Source: a virus
IMG/VR virus record: IMGVR_UViG_3300031331_000004
Span: 1 to 40,718 of that record
Direction: 5' to 3' (one strand)
DNA length: 40,718 nucleotides
Shown here one piece after another: positions 8,320 to 15,931 of this stretch. The position numbers and the translations under genes were made by a program. Position 1 is the stretch's first letter. The number at the start of each line of letters is the position of its first letter. The notes under the pieces were generated by a model. The model searched no databases, was not told where the DNA came from, and worked only from the letters and a program-made list of their open reading frames with translations.

Positions 8320-8916
8320 ATGGTAAGCAAGAACTGGACTGAGAAAGCGAAGGAACTGCGAGCGCAAGGGATGAGTTATGCTAAGATTGGGGCAGCGGTT
8401 GGGAAGAGTGCAGAATGTATCCATTATACATTGAATCCAGAGGCCAGAAAGCGTAGAAATCAAGTTAGCTTGAGGCGTTATTACAAGATAAGAAAAAAGA
8501 TATTAGCGGAAGAGGCAAAATACTATCAAGATAACAAGGAAGAAATCCTAAAGAAACATGTGAAATACAAGCGAGAACACAGAAAGGAAACTGCAATTAC
8601 TAGAAAGACTTACCGTGAGAATCATGGAGCTGAGCACAATGCAGATGAGGCAAAACGGCGTGCTTTGAGACGAAATGTAACCATAGTTGAGGACAAAGAA
8701 ATGATTAATGAGATTTTCAGGATTGCCAGGGAAGAAAAACGCATACGATGTTATCTGTGTGATAAGCTCATTCCCCTTGGTCAACGAGAGGTTGATCATA
8801 TAATCCCATTGATCAATGGCGGCAAACATTGTGCGTCGAATCTAGCGATAGTTCATAGATATTGTAATCGATCTAAGGGCCCAAAACTGCCTCAAGAAAT
8901 AGGACTACTATTATAG
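8320..8916 (+). CDS. Free-standing HNH homing endonuclease
   Basis: A 198-residue basic protein. The N-terminus has a helix-turn-helix-like segment (ELRAQGMSYAKIGAAVGKS), the middle is a Lys-rich helical linker, and the C-terminus is an HNH nuclease domain. The domain shows CYLCDKLIPLG, then VDHIIPLINGG, then CASNLAIVHRYCNRSKG, so the metal-binding Cys pairs and the catalytic His are present. It is likely selfish DNA inserted cleanly between two tail genes. It is richer in A and Lys codons than its neighbours. TATAAT at 8308-8313 lies just before the ATG, but the -35 region is poor. Confidence 0.88.
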   Translation: MVSKNWTEKAKELRAQGMSYAKIGAAVGKSAECIHYTLNPEARKRRNQVSLRRYYKIRKKILAEEAKYYQDNKEEILKKHVKYKREHRKETAITRKTYRENHGAEHNADEAKRRALRRNVTIVEDKEMINEIFRIAREEKRIRCYLCDKLIPLGQREVDHIIPLINGGKHCASNLAIVHRYCNRSKGPKLPQEIGLLL

Positions 8917-8930
8917 GAGAGTGAGAAATT

Positions 8931-10154
8931 ATGGGAACTTTTAACACTTCTGACCTTGGCCATCTGGCTAGATACGGCTTGCCAGTTAAGGAATGGATGC
9001 ACTGGGATGACAACGTTGCACAGAATTTTAAGGTTCTAAGCACGATGGCGTATGTTCCTCCATTTATTACGGCAGGTCTCCCGCAAGCAGGGCTGAATGG
9101 TCTTGAGATGGGGAATTTTTGGGTAGATGTCTTTCACTGTTCACAACCTGACGCCGGATCGGACGAAACGGTAAACAACGGCTATGGCTCTACGGCTAGA
9201 GATACCCCCGCGAATATAGCGGCTGTGTCTCAGGCGGGCGTCGTGCCATGGACAGATATATCATGGCTAAACGCTCGTATCGCGGCCTCTAATCGGGTGA
9301 TCCAGGGACGGGCCTGCCACCTGATGACACCATTCGAGCGAGCGAGCCTGTTATATCTTGTCCTGATGTCGGGGCATGATATCAGAGGCAACAATAACAA
9401 CGGCAAGGACACGCGAGACACAGATACTTGGGACAACTATGGTATTTTCGATCCCGTCAAATCAGATTACCGTACCTTGACTGGCTCTGGCCCCTCTTCG
9501 TGGTGGTCGCATGGAATACCCGCCGCAGGTGTCTTTGGGCTAGTTGCAAACATCTCTGATTGGGAGGATCTGAGATTAGAAAGCGGTATCTTTCAGCCCA
9601 AAGCGTATCTAGCTGGGGCTATTGCAAAGGATGATACTGTAATTGCATACGATGATAACGCCAACGGAGATGGGGTCGATGTATGTCAGCTTACGCCAGG
9701 GGTATATACAATCACCGATGGTGTCAATGGTAATGAAGATGTGACAGTAGAAAGAGTATTGATTACCGGAAGGTTTACAGGTATTTTAACCCTTGCATCT
9801 GGAATCACGAATGTGGCCGGACATGGTGATAACTGTCTAATCCAGCTCAAAACGGCCATTGATTTGTGTCAGGATGATGCCGGGTCCTTTAAAGCAATCG
9901 GGGCATTGCTCACCGATGCGACGTCGAAATACATGGCATTGCCGGACTATTCGGATACGTCAAGCCACACAGCGACTTATCTTGATAGCTGGTATGCCTT
10001 TGACGCTGGAGACTCGCGGGCCTTGCGACGTGGTGGTGCTTGGGATGATACGAACTATGCCCGACGTGGTTTCTACATCAGGCCGAGCAATACGCCCACC
10101 CAACTGCTTCACGGCTTTGGCTTTCGTGCTGCATTAAGTATAGGTACACTATAG
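8931..10154 (+). CDS. Receptor-binding tail protein with a C-type-lectin (FGE/Mtd-like) C-terminus
   Basis: A 407-residue protein. The N-terminal third contains GLEMGNFWVDVFHCSQPDA, ACHLMTPFERASLLYLVL and WDNYGIF, the layout of the formylglycine-generating-enzyme/sulfatase-modifying fold seen in phage receptor-binding proteins. The C-terminus reads ALRRGGAWDDTNYARRGFYI, then NTPTQLLHGFGFRAAL, which is the classic end of the C-type-lectin fold used by Mtd of Bordetella phage BPP-1. A central insert (about residues 225-300) is beta-rich. It probably binds the host surface. No reverse transcriptase or template repeat was found, so diversification by a retroelement is not supported here. Confidence 0.75.
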   Translation: MGTFNTSDLGHLARYGLPVKEWMHWDDNVAQNFKVLSTMAYVPPFITAGLPQAGLNGLEMGNFWVDVFHCSQPDAGSDETVNNGYGSTARDTPANIAAVSQAGVVPWTDISWLNARIAASNRVIQGRACHLMTPFERASLLYLVLMSGHDIRGNNNNGKDTRDTDTWDNYGIFDPVKSDYRTLTGSGPSSWWSHGIPAAGVFGLVANISDWEDLRLESGIFQPKAYLAGAIAKDDTVIAYDDNANGDGVDVCQLTPGVYTITDGVNGNEDVTVERVLITGRFTGILTLASGITNVAGHGDNCLIQLKTAIDLCQDDAGSFKAIGALLTDATSKYMALPDYSDTSSHTATYLDSWYAFDAGDSRALRRGGAWDDTNYARRGFYIRPSNTPTQLLHGFGFRAALSIGTL

Positions 10155-10161
10155 GAGGATT

Positions 10162-10476
10162 ATGCTAAAAGATAAAATACCGGAATTTGATAGTTTCAAG
10201 TTTGGCGAAATACGATTATTGCCATACACAATAACCGAAAGCATCCCGATAGATCCCACCGACCCTGAATCGGATCATGAGGACGTCGAGGTGCTGATGG
10301 TCAAAGTGACGCGAAAGGTAGCCCCGCTGGATGTGAACGGAGTGGCGATCCCGTATCGCGTAAAGGATCTAGTGCGTAGGCTGAAGTGGAACACTTTGCC
10401 GGCAAGTATGAAAGCATGTCTGACACAGATGGATACCTGGACGCAGCAAGAGAAAGAGGACGAAGAAGGAGTGTAA
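10162..10476 (+). CDS. Small tail-region protein, function unknown
   Basis: A 104-residue acidic protein between the receptor-binding protein and the large tail-tip protein, with a strong ribosome site (AGGAGGAT). It has alternating strands (FGEIRLLPYTITESIPI, VEVLMVKVTRKVAPL) and a C-terminal helix ending in an acidic tail. GTAAG follows so closely that the next GTG start is one base past its stop, so it is co-translated with the tail-tip protein. It could be an assembly factor or minor tail protein. No family recognised. Confidence 0.55.
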   Translation: MLKDKIPEFDSFKFGEIRLLPYTITESIPIDPTDPESDHEDVEVLMVKVTRKVAPLDVNGVAIPYRVKDLVRRLKWNTLPASMKACLTQMDTWTQQEKEDEEGV

Positions 10477-13266
10477 GTGGCATCTGTAGTGATCTATAAT
10501 ACTAGCCGAGAACCAATTGCTGATCTCCATCTAGCATTTGATATCGGCTATGAACAACGGATCAACGGTCTCCACCGTGCTTGGTTTAGTCTTCCTCTAG
10601 ACGATCCTCACATCGCAGAATGCACAGGAATGAATTACGCAGAGATCTGGGACGGTGATGAGCGGGTAGACCTGTTCAGGATCGTAAGGAAGTACAAGCG
10701 TCGCACAACAAAAGAAACCTATTACCGCTTCGAGTGCGAACATGCCCTGGTAACGCTGATGGACAACCGGTTCCAGGCGACTACCTACTCAGGGCCAGGA
10801 ACAACGACCTCGATCGGTGACGTGCTCGATGAACAGGATACGGCCAACTGGCAACTTGGGACGTGCGACTTTGATCGGCAGTTTTTGTACAAGTGGAAGC
10901 CAGGCACATCTCTTCTCGAAGCATTGATGTCGATTCCGGCACGGTTCCAATGCGCTTATCAGTTGACATGGGATACGTCCTCTTATCCGTGGACGCTCAA
11001 CCTAATTGAGCCGCCTGCGACAGTCACGGCCTATCTTGACTATTCCCGCAACCTGAAGACCATCGACATAGACGAAGACTTTCGTGGACTTTACACACGA
11101 CTTTATCCCTATGGTGCGAAAGCGGGGGCGGACCAGCTTGACATCACAGGTATTGAACCAGACGGCCACAACTACATCGAGAACAACGTTGGCACTTACG
11201 GATTGATCGTAGGCCCACGCTGGAGCGATCAGAGATATACCATCGCACAGAACCTCTACGATGCAGCGGTTGACAAGTTAGCTGAGGCGTCGGTGCCCAA
11301 GGTAACGTATACGATGGGTGCGGCGGACCTCTCCCGCCTCACCGGAGTAAGTACGGACCAATTCGTGCTCGGGGCATTGCTCTCTGTCAATGATACGGAT
11401 ATGGGAATCACGATCGAAGAGCGGATCGTTTCCGTCTCTAAGCCGGATCTCGACGGGAAGCCAGGAGATGTGACGATCCAAACATCCAATAAGTCAGAGG
11501 AGTTCGACCTGCGGGACGTAGTACGGGTGAACGACCTGAGTGCGTTAGAGATGGTGGACATTCCAGGTGGGGTGGTGGGAGCGTTAGCAGCCTCACCCTC
11601 AGTGGCGGGCCTCTATGCCTCTACCGATTACTTGGGGTTCTCAGATGGAACTGACTGGCGTGCTTATTTCGACATCGCTGGACGGGTCAGGCTCATTGGT
11701 GATGCAGACCACTACCTTACGTTTGATATCAATGCGTCACCACCACTAACGATCAAATCAGACGGTGAGTGGCTAGGTACCGCATTGATCTCGAATCTAA
11801 TCGCTGGAAATCTAACCGTGGGTATGAATCTAGGTACCGGCGGCTATATCAAGAGTGACAACTATGAGGCAGGAGTAAGTGGCTGGCAGATCAACAACAG
11901 CGGAAGTGCGGAGTTCCAGAATGCAACTATACGAGGGTCATTGAATGCGTCTGACTTGGACGCAGGGACCATTGATTTCGCTACCATCTCACGTTCGGGT
12001 ATGAGCATTATAGCTGATGAAATAGCCAACGGAGCGGTAACCGACGCTAAGATCGATACGGTGTCAGTCTCAAAGTTGCTTGCTGGTGACATCAACGTGG
12101 CGTGGAACCTCGTAGCTGGAGGATCGGTCAAGAGTGACAACTATGAGGCAGGAGTAAGTGGCTGGCAGATCAACAACAGCGGAAGTGCGGAGTTCCAGAA
12201 TGCAACTATACGAGGGTCATTGAATGCGTCTGACCTTGACGCAGGGACCATTGATTTTGCTACGATCTCCCGTTCGGGTATGAGCATTATAGCTGATGAG
12301 ATTGCTAATGGAGCTGTGACGGACGCTAAGATCGATACTGTAACGGCTGCTAAAATTGTAGCGGCAAACCTTGCTGCAATCAGTGCCGACCTAGGAGCTA
12401 TTACGGCAGGGACTATAACCCTCAACGCTGCTGGACACATTAAGGGCGGGCAAACTGCCTATGATAGCGGGGTAGGATATTGGATAGGGTACGTTGGTGG
12501 ATTGTATAAGTTTTCCATTGGAGATAGCAACGGCTCTAATCTCACATTCGATGGTGACAATGTACGTATCGAGGGTGCCGATACTTATATTGCAGGTGCC
12601 GTGAACTTCGCGGGGATCGAGGTCTCCGATGTGACTGGGTGGAGATATGTCGCTGACCCCACGTATATTGATGGGCAGAGTATCTATGCACATACGATAA
12701 CAGGAACGGAGATCAGTGCTTCTGCGATAATCACGGCTGGGACAGGAAACAACGTGGCGGTTCTGAATGGGACTGATGCAACTTGGCGGATCTATGCAGG
12801 ACATGCAACGCCAGCAAGTGCGCCGTTTAGGGTAAACCAAACAGGGCAATGCTTTGCGACGGATTTCCAGACCTTAACGGATACAGATGGTACTCTCGTT
12901 ATATCTGGTGGTGTTTTTCAGGGTGCTATAGGACATATAGCAGAGGCTGGATGGGTCTTTGAGGGCAATGCGGAAACTTCTTGGACTCTCTTGGGGGTCG
13001 CGGGTGATATAGGGGCTCACCTTGCTCTTGTTACTTTGTATGTCGTCAATGATAACGTGGGTGTAAACAATTTTGCCTTTGCTCCCGTGGGCAATGATGG
13101 CTATTGGCCTGCAGACTGGAGTGATACATACGGTACTAATGTTATACGCCTAGCAGCTTCGAAGTTTGGATGGGTGACCGTTAGGACTAATAGCTCTGGG
13201 CAAATATACTGGAAGGCCACCAGCGCAATAAACGTCCATATTGCCCTAGATGCCTGGTTTTATTGA
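10477..13266 (+). CDS. Tail-tip / tail-associated structural protein (Tal-like, minor structural protein)
   Basis: A 929-residue protein. The first about 370 residues match the hub-like N-terminal domain of phage minor structural or tail-endopeptidase proteins: HLAFDIGYEQRINGLHRAWF, AEIWDGDERVDLFRIVR, FECEHALVTLMDN, then FRGLYTRLYPYGAK. The rest is fibre-like and includes two near-identical 71-residue blocks (about residues 459-529 and 552-622) with the motif SGWQINNSGSAEFQNATIRG, common in central tail fibres. The C-terminus is beta-rich and probably a globular tip. I see no clear peptidoglycan hydrolase motif. GTG start with AAGGAG at 10466-10471. Confidence 0.75.
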   Translation: MASVVIYNTSREPIADLHLAFDIGYEQRINGLHRAWFSLPLDDPHIAECTGMNYAEIWDGDERVDLFRIVRKYKRRTTKETYYRFECEHALVTLMDNRFQATTYSGPGTTTSIGDVLDEQDTANWQLGTCDFDRQFLYKWKPGTSLLEALMSIPARFQCAYQLTWDTSSYPWTLNLIEPPATVTAYLDYSRNLKTIDIDEDFRGLYTRLYPYGAKAGADQLDITGIEPDGHNYIENNVGTYGLIVGPRWSDQRYTIAQNLYDAAVDKLAEASVPKVTYTMGAADLSRLTGVSTDQFVLGALLSVNDTDMGITIEERIVSVSKPDLDGKPGDVTIQTSNKSEEFDLRDVVRVNDLSALEMVDIPGGVVGALAASPSVAGLYASTDYLGFSDGTDWRAYFDIAGRVRLIGDADHYLTFDINASPPLTIKSDGEWLGTALISNLIAGNLTVGMNLGTGGYIKSDNYEAGVSGWQINNSGSAEFQNATIRGSLNASDLDAGTIDFATISRSGMSIIADEIANGAVTDAKIDTVSVSKLLAGDINVAWNLVAGGSVKSDNYEAGVSGWQINNSGSAEFQNATIRGSLNASDLDAGTIDFATISRSGMSIIADEIANGAVTDAKIDTVTAAKIVAANLAAISADLGAITAGTITLNAAGHIKGGQTAYDSGVGYWIGYVGGLYKFSIGDSNGSNLTFDGDNVRIEGADTYIAGAVNFAGIEVSDVTGWRYVADPTYIDGQSIYAHTITGTEISASAIITAGTGNNVAVLNGTDATWRIYAGHATPASAPFRVNQTGQCFATDFQTLTDTDGTLVISGGVFQGAIGHIAEAGWVFEGNAETSWTLLGVAGDIGAHLALVTLYVVNDNVGVNNFAFAPVGNDGYWPADWSDTYGTNVIRLAASKFGWVTVRTNSSGQIYWKATSAINVHIALDAWFY
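11851..12063 (+). repeat. Internal duplication in the tail-tip gene, copy 1
   Basis: The 213-base unit encodes the same 71 residues as the copy at 12130-12342, 279 bases downstream. The first 105 bases are identical, and the rest differs only at synonymous positions. Confidence 0.95.
12130..12342 (+). repeat. Internal duplication in the tail-tip gene, copy 2
   Basis: Second copy of the 71-codon block. After base 12234 the two copies differ at third positions (for example TTG/CTT, TTC/TTT, ACC/ACG) while the protein stays the same. Confidence 0.95.
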
Positions 13267-13301
13267 TGATTATAAATTACCAATCAGTGAAGATACCTAA
13301 G

Positions 13302-13331
13302 TTGTTTCAGAGTGGGGGTTTGTGATAGGAT
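13302..13331 (+). promoter_or_regulatory. Possible promoter before the lysis/accessory cassette
   Basis: TTGTTT at 13302-13307, an 18-base gap and TAGGAT at 13326-13331 with TG upstream (extended -10). It lies in the 80-base gap between the tail-tip gene and the 13347 gene. The match is weak. Confidence 0.3.
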
Positions 13332-13346
13332 AAACAAAGGAGAAAC

Positions 13347-13730
13347 ATGACCAAGAAAATGGTAGAGCTCAATATCGGGCAAGAGATCGAAATGTTAAGG
13401 GGACCTATACCAACAGTCAACGGTCGGTTGATGACAGTGGGCGATTTAATCCTACAGCGGATCCCGATAGCAGCAAGCGGGAACAGGGATCAAGCAGTAA
13501 GATTGTGGAACATCGGGCTGGAGATGGACAAGGCAAAGGGCACGTTCACCTTGAGCGAGCTGGACCTTGAGCTGTTGAAGAAGTCAGTCCTCAGTGGTGA
13601 TATGCAAGTGTGGGCACAGGTCAACCTTGATCGGGCATTCAAAGATGCAAAGATAGGAGGTGTTACCGATGGAGAAGACGCTCAAAAGCGAACTAAGAAA
13701 GGCGCTGGAAGAGGCAAAGGTTCACATTGA
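13347..13730 (+). CDS. Hypothetical protein after the tail module
   Basis: A 127-residue protein with a good ribosome site (AAAGGAGAAAC). It contains the strand-turn pattern MVELNIGQEIEMLRGPI, then helices (LWNIGLEMDKAKG, SELDLELLKKSVL), and ends in a basic tail (KRTKKGAGRGKG). Its length, helical content and position as the first gene after the tail suggest a small soluble regulatory or assembly protein. It overlaps the following gene by 62 bases in another frame. No family recognised. Confidence 0.55.
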   Translation: MTKKMVELNIGQEIEMLRGPIPTVNGRLMTVGDLILQRIPIAASGNRDQAVRLWNIGLEMDKAKGTFTLSELDLELLKKSVLSGDMQVWAQVNLDRAFKDAKIGGVTDGEDAQKRTKKGAGRGKGSH

Positions 13731-13860
13731 TGAAGCGATAGCTATGCCGCTTACAGCTGATGCGATAGTGGCAATACAGCGGCGGATCGATGCGGTTCTC
13801 AATGCGCTGTCATGGGTCCGGCAAACAGTGGTACGGTTGAAGAAACAATCAGAGGAATAA
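13669..13860 (+). CDS. Small helical protein
   Basis: A 63-residue, almost wholly alpha-helical protein (LKSELRKALEEAKVHIDEAI, RRIDAVLNALSWVRQTVVRL). ATG 13669 is chosen because AGGAGG at 13655-13660 is ideally spaced. An in-frame GTG at 13660 falls inside that site. It starts inside the previous gene and sits two genes before the membrane proteins of this cassette, so it may belong to the lysis functions. No family recognised. Confidence 0.55.
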   Translation: MEKTLKSELRKALEEAKVHIDEAIAMPLTADAIVAIQRRIDAVLNALSWVRQTVVRLKKQSEE

Positions 13861-13870
13861 AAGGAGAATA

Positions 13871-14155
13871 ATGGACCTGAAAACCTTAACGCAGGCAGGC
13901 GCAGCTGTCGTTGTCGCATTCTTGTTTTTGAGGTTTCTCAAGTGGCTCATTCCGTATCAGACCACGCAGTCAATGTCGGTTGTAATCGAGGTCGTTCAGG
14001 ACTTCAAGGCGATAATGGCTAATCATATGGAACATCAGGCCAAAGAACACGCGGCGTTCATGAAAGCTGAAATGGAACAGATAGAAATGCTACGTAATAT
14101 CAATGGCAACTCTGAAATAGCGAAAGGAGGGAAGAAGAAAGGTGAAACGGGATAG
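13871..14155 (+). CDS. Holin-like / BhlA-UviB-like membrane protein
   Basis: A 94-residue protein with one N-terminal membrane segment (about residues 8-27, AGAAVVVAFLFLRFLKWLI), then an amphipathic charged helix (QDFKAIMANHMEHQAKEHA) and a basic tail. This single-span plus coiled-coil layout is that of small bacteriocin-secretion (BhlA/UviB) proteins that act as phage holins. It lies with another small membrane protein at 14434 after the tail genes, where lysis genes usually sit. Strong site AAGGAG precedes the ATG. The call is from topology, not clear homology. Confidence 0.5.
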   Translation: MDLKTLTQAGAAVVVAFLFLRFLKWLIPYQTTQSMSVVIEVVQDFKAIMANHMEHQAKEHAAFMKAEMEQIEMLRNINGNSEIAKGGKKKGETG

Positions 14156-14188
14156 GCAACCAATAAACAAGTTTATCGGGAGGTGAAC

Positions 14189-14431
14189 ATGGCTGACGCC
14201 AAAGGCATTATAGCGTGGGTAAGTAATTGGTTTGATAATGCGATCAACACAGCTGAAGGCACTGGCATGCCAGGGCCAGAAAAGAAACAAAGTGTCCTTG
14301 ATAGGCTTTTTGAGCTGCTTGAAATAGGCGGAGCGTTAAAGGGTATCATTGAATGGGCTATGGGCTTGATAATCGATGCTCTTGTTCGCAGGAAGAACGA
14401 CACTGGCGAGTTCACTCACGGAGGTGAGTAA
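14189..14431 (+). CDS. Small hypothetical protein in the lysis-like cassette
   Basis: An 80-residue protein with helices such as GIIAWVSNWFDNAIN, and a C-terminal hydrophobic stretch (ALKGIIEWAMGLIIDALV, about residues 51-68) that could be membrane-associated. ATG 14189 is preferred because GGGAGG at 14178-14183 is spaced for it. An upstream GTG at 14183 overlaps that site. The next gene starts two bases after its stop. It lies between two predicted membrane proteins and may be part of the lysis machinery. No family recognised. Confidence 0.5.
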   Translation: MADAKGIIAWVSNWFDNAINTAEGTGMPGPEKKQSVLDRLFELLEIGGALKGIIEWAMGLIIDALVRRKNDTGEFTHGGE

Positions 14432-14433
14432 TA

Positions 14434-14634
14434 ATGAAGTGGAGTAAGTTTCTATCTCGAAAGTTCATACTGGCGGTCCTAGTTGTAATCTTAGGTTTCT
14501 TGAACACGTTAAGGCCTGAGCTTGTCGAAGCCATACCGTGGCCTGCGGTCGCGGCGGCACTAGCCTTTATTTTCGGTGAGGCTGGCAGGGACATTCTGCG
14601 GGATTACGTAGACTACAAGCACAATGGTAGCTAG
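14434..14634 (+). CDS. Two-span holin-like membrane protein
   Basis: A 66-residue protein with a basic N-terminus (MKWSKFLSRK), two hydrophobic segments (about residues 11-25 and 36-49, FILAVLVVILGFL and WPAVAAALAFIFG) joined by a short loop, and a charged C-terminus. This is the topology of small class II holins. It is the last gene before a strong terminator. No endolysin is recognisable next to it, which weakens the call. Confidence 0.5.
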   Translation: MKWSKFLSRKFILAVLVVILGFLNTLRPELVEAIPWPAVAAALAFIFGEAGRDILRDYVDYKHNGS

Positions 14635-14680
14635 CAAGCATGAGGCCTGGATAGGCGACTAACGTTTCTTAACCTCCGGG

Positions 14681-14712
14681 AAGGGGGCACTACGGTGCCC
14701 CTTTCTTCTTTT
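14681..14712 (+). terminator. Strong intrinsic terminator at the end of the tail/lysis transcript
   Basis: A 10-bp stem (14681-14690 with 14695-14704) closed by a TACG tetraloop, an unusually stable UNCG-type loop, is followed by TTCTTCTTTT. It separates the late tail/lysis genes from the early promoter at 14721. Confidence 0.9.
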
Positions 14713-14720
14713 ATCGTCGC

Positions 14721-14749
14721 TTGACTTCTCAATAGTAATATGTTATGAT
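14721..14749 (+). promoter_or_regulatory. Sigma70-type promoter P1 with extended -10
   Basis: TTGACT, a 17-base spacer and TATGAT, with TGT just before the -10. Transcription would start near 14756, only a few bases before ATG 14759, so the first gene would be leaderless. It directly follows the terminator. Confidence 0.85.
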
Positions 14750-14758
14750 CTTCCTACT

Positions 14759-14944
14759 ATGACACAAACAAGAGCAACCGTACCAGTAGCAATCAGTAGA
14801 GAGACACACGACCTAGTCCGGCGCATAGCGTACGAGCAACACATAACTATGCGCAAGGTAGTAGAAAAAGCGTTGCTGGAGATACATGGCGAAGACGAAC
14901 ACTATGAAAAGGAAAGGAGGAAGAATGTTCGGCAAAAAAACTAG
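14759..14944 (+). CDS. Ribbon-helix-helix DNA-binding protein, probably leaderless
   Basis: A 61-residue protein with the CopG/Arc ribbon-helix-helix pattern. It has a strand (RATVPVAIS), helix 1 (RETHDLVRRIAYEQ) and helix 2 (MRKVVEKALLEIHG), then a charged tail. Such dimers bind operators and often regulate their own promoter. It is the first gene after promoter P1 and has no ribosome site. The -10 box ends 9 bases before its ATG, so the mRNA would begin almost at the start codon. It is a candidate early transcription regulator, possibly acting at the TTGACTTCT promoters. Confidence 0.65.
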   Translation: MTQTRATVPVAISRETHDLVRRIAYEQHITMRKVVEKALLEIHGEDEHYEKERRKNVRQKN

Positions 14945-15146
14945 AAAAAGGCTAGATCGTCTGGACCGAGATTACAGTCAACGTATAGGCAACCTTGAGA
15001 AAACAATCAACCAACTGGCGTGCGACCACAGCGATACAGAGTTTAGGAGTCATCCTTTCTCTCCGTTCTGGATTGGTCCCACAGGGGCAGTACGTCTTCC
15101 TTATACCAAGGAGTGCTTGCTCTGTGGCAAGTTCGTATTCTCTTGA
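14925..15146 (+). CDS. Small protein with a Cys/His metal-binding pattern
   Basis: A 73-residue protein with a basic N-terminal helix (KKTRKRLDRLDRDYSQ) and a C-terminal half containing CDHSD and CLLCGKF, which resembles a short zinc-binding loop. ATG 14925 follows an excellent site (GGAAAGGAGG). An ATG at 14886 in the same frame has none. It overlaps the ribbon-helix-helix gene by 20 bases. Its stop lies inside the -35 box of promoter P2. Function unknown. Confidence 0.6.
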   Translation: MFGKKTRKRLDRLDRDYSQRIGNLEKTINQLACDHSDTEFRSHPFSPFWIGPTGAVRLPYTKECLLCGKFVFS

Positions 15147-15171
15147 CTTCTTGATGTCCATAGGTTATGAT
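15143..15171 (+). promoter_or_regulatory. Sigma70-type promoter P2
   Basis: TTGACT, a 17-base spacer and TATGAT, nearly the same as P1 (both begin TTGACTTCT). It is followed by AAGGAGG and ATG 15198, so it has a normal short leader. Two matching promoters 420 bases apart suggest shared control. Confidence 0.85.
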
Positions 15172-15197
15172 GTTTATATATACAAGGAGGTAAGAAC

Positions 15198-15392
15198 ATG
15201 TTACGACAAACCGCAAGTCCTGCGGAAATAGTTGACGTTGTAGCCTACAGTCATTACCGCTACAACCGGAAGCACTTTCCCGCTTCACCGGAAGTAGTGA
15301 AGGAAGACTGGTATCCCATGTATGGCGAGAAGATGGTGAACCGGATGGAGCGGAAGTATCAACAGGAGGTTACTAGTGAAAACGAAGGTTAA
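15198..15392 (+). CDS. Small hypothetical early protein
   Basis: A 64-residue protein directly after promoter P2, with a consensus AAGGAGG site. It is helical, with SPAEIVDVVAYSHYRYNRK and VKEDWYPMYGEKMV, and ends in KYQQEVTSENEG. The end of the next gene's product contains RYQQERHAN, coded by a similar stretch (TATCAACAGGAG), so the two may share a short duplicated tail. It overlaps the next gene by 17 bases. No family recognised. Confidence 0.6.
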   Translation: MLRQTASPAEIVDVVAYSHYRYNRKHFPASPEVVKEDWYPMYGEKMVNRMERKYQQEVTSENEG

Positions 15393-15699
15393 AATGCCAA
15401 GAGGAGAGATCAAGCTAGGAACATATATCGGAAGAGCTAAAGGCAGAACAGGTAGTGAACAGACTATCTTTGTCTCTCTCGATGAGTCCACTCCAGGACT
15501 TTATGAGTTGTACGCAGAAGGTGACCACCCGTATAGCATGCACCTTACAAAACAAGAAGCAATATGGCGAATCGAAGGCATGAAGTATCTGGGAGAAGAC
15601 GTGCTAGACGAGGAGGAGAAGCGGTATCAACAGGAGCGACACGCAAACGTCGATCCGGTATTTCGTACGATTCTCAAGGAGGTGTCTAGTGATACTTGA
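15376..15699 (+). CDS. Hypothetical early protein
   Basis: A 107-residue protein starting at GTG after AGGAGGT. The first half has strands (GEIKLGTYIGRAKG, EQTIFVSLDE, GLYELYAEGD) and the second half a helix (KQEAIWRIEGMKYLG, then DEEEKRYQQERHAN). It is translationally coupled to both neighbours: it starts inside the upstream gene and contains the next start codon. No family recognised. Confidence 0.6.
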   Translation: MKTKVKMPRGEIKLGTYIGRAKGRTGSEQTIFVSLDESTPGLYELYAEGDHPYSMHLTKQEAIWRIEGMKYLGEDVLDEEEKRYQQERHANVDPVFRTILKEVSSDT

Positions 15700-15931
15700 G
15701 ACGACCGGACCTTGCCCTTCGTGTGGCTACCCCTATGCCAGTCATGTCCACTATACGGAAGGCGAATCACCGCACGAAATATACTGTGAGGAGTGCGGCT
15801 TCAACTGGGTACAGAGCAGAGGTAACTTGTCACCGGACGATGAAGCACAAGCACATAGAGGCTTGCGTGAAGAAGCTATGGCGTACCAAGACCCAGAAGA
15901 CAGGGAGGAAAGAAATGAAGCGTTGCCCTGA
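15689..15931 (+). CDS. Zinc-ribbon protein
   Basis: An 80-residue protein whose first 45 residues contain two Cys pairs (CPSCGYPY and CEECGFNW) about 25 residues apart, a four-Cys zinc ribbon. The rest is acidic and helical. It starts at GTG after CAAGGAGG and overlaps the previous gene. It could bind nucleic acid or a host protein. The exact role is unknown. Confidence 0.6.
   Translation: MILETTGPCPSCGYPYASHVHYTEGESPHEIYCEECGFNWVQSRGNLSPDDEAQAHRGLREEAMAYQDPEDREERNEALP

Noticed and set aside
8931-10154. A full diversity-generating retroelement
   Set aside because: No reverse transcriptase and no template copy of the 10020-10140 region could be found in the window.
12141-12440. Minus-strand frames opposite the tail-tip repeats
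   Set aside because: They are copies of the same shadow frame opposite the duplicated coding block and carry no features of a gene.
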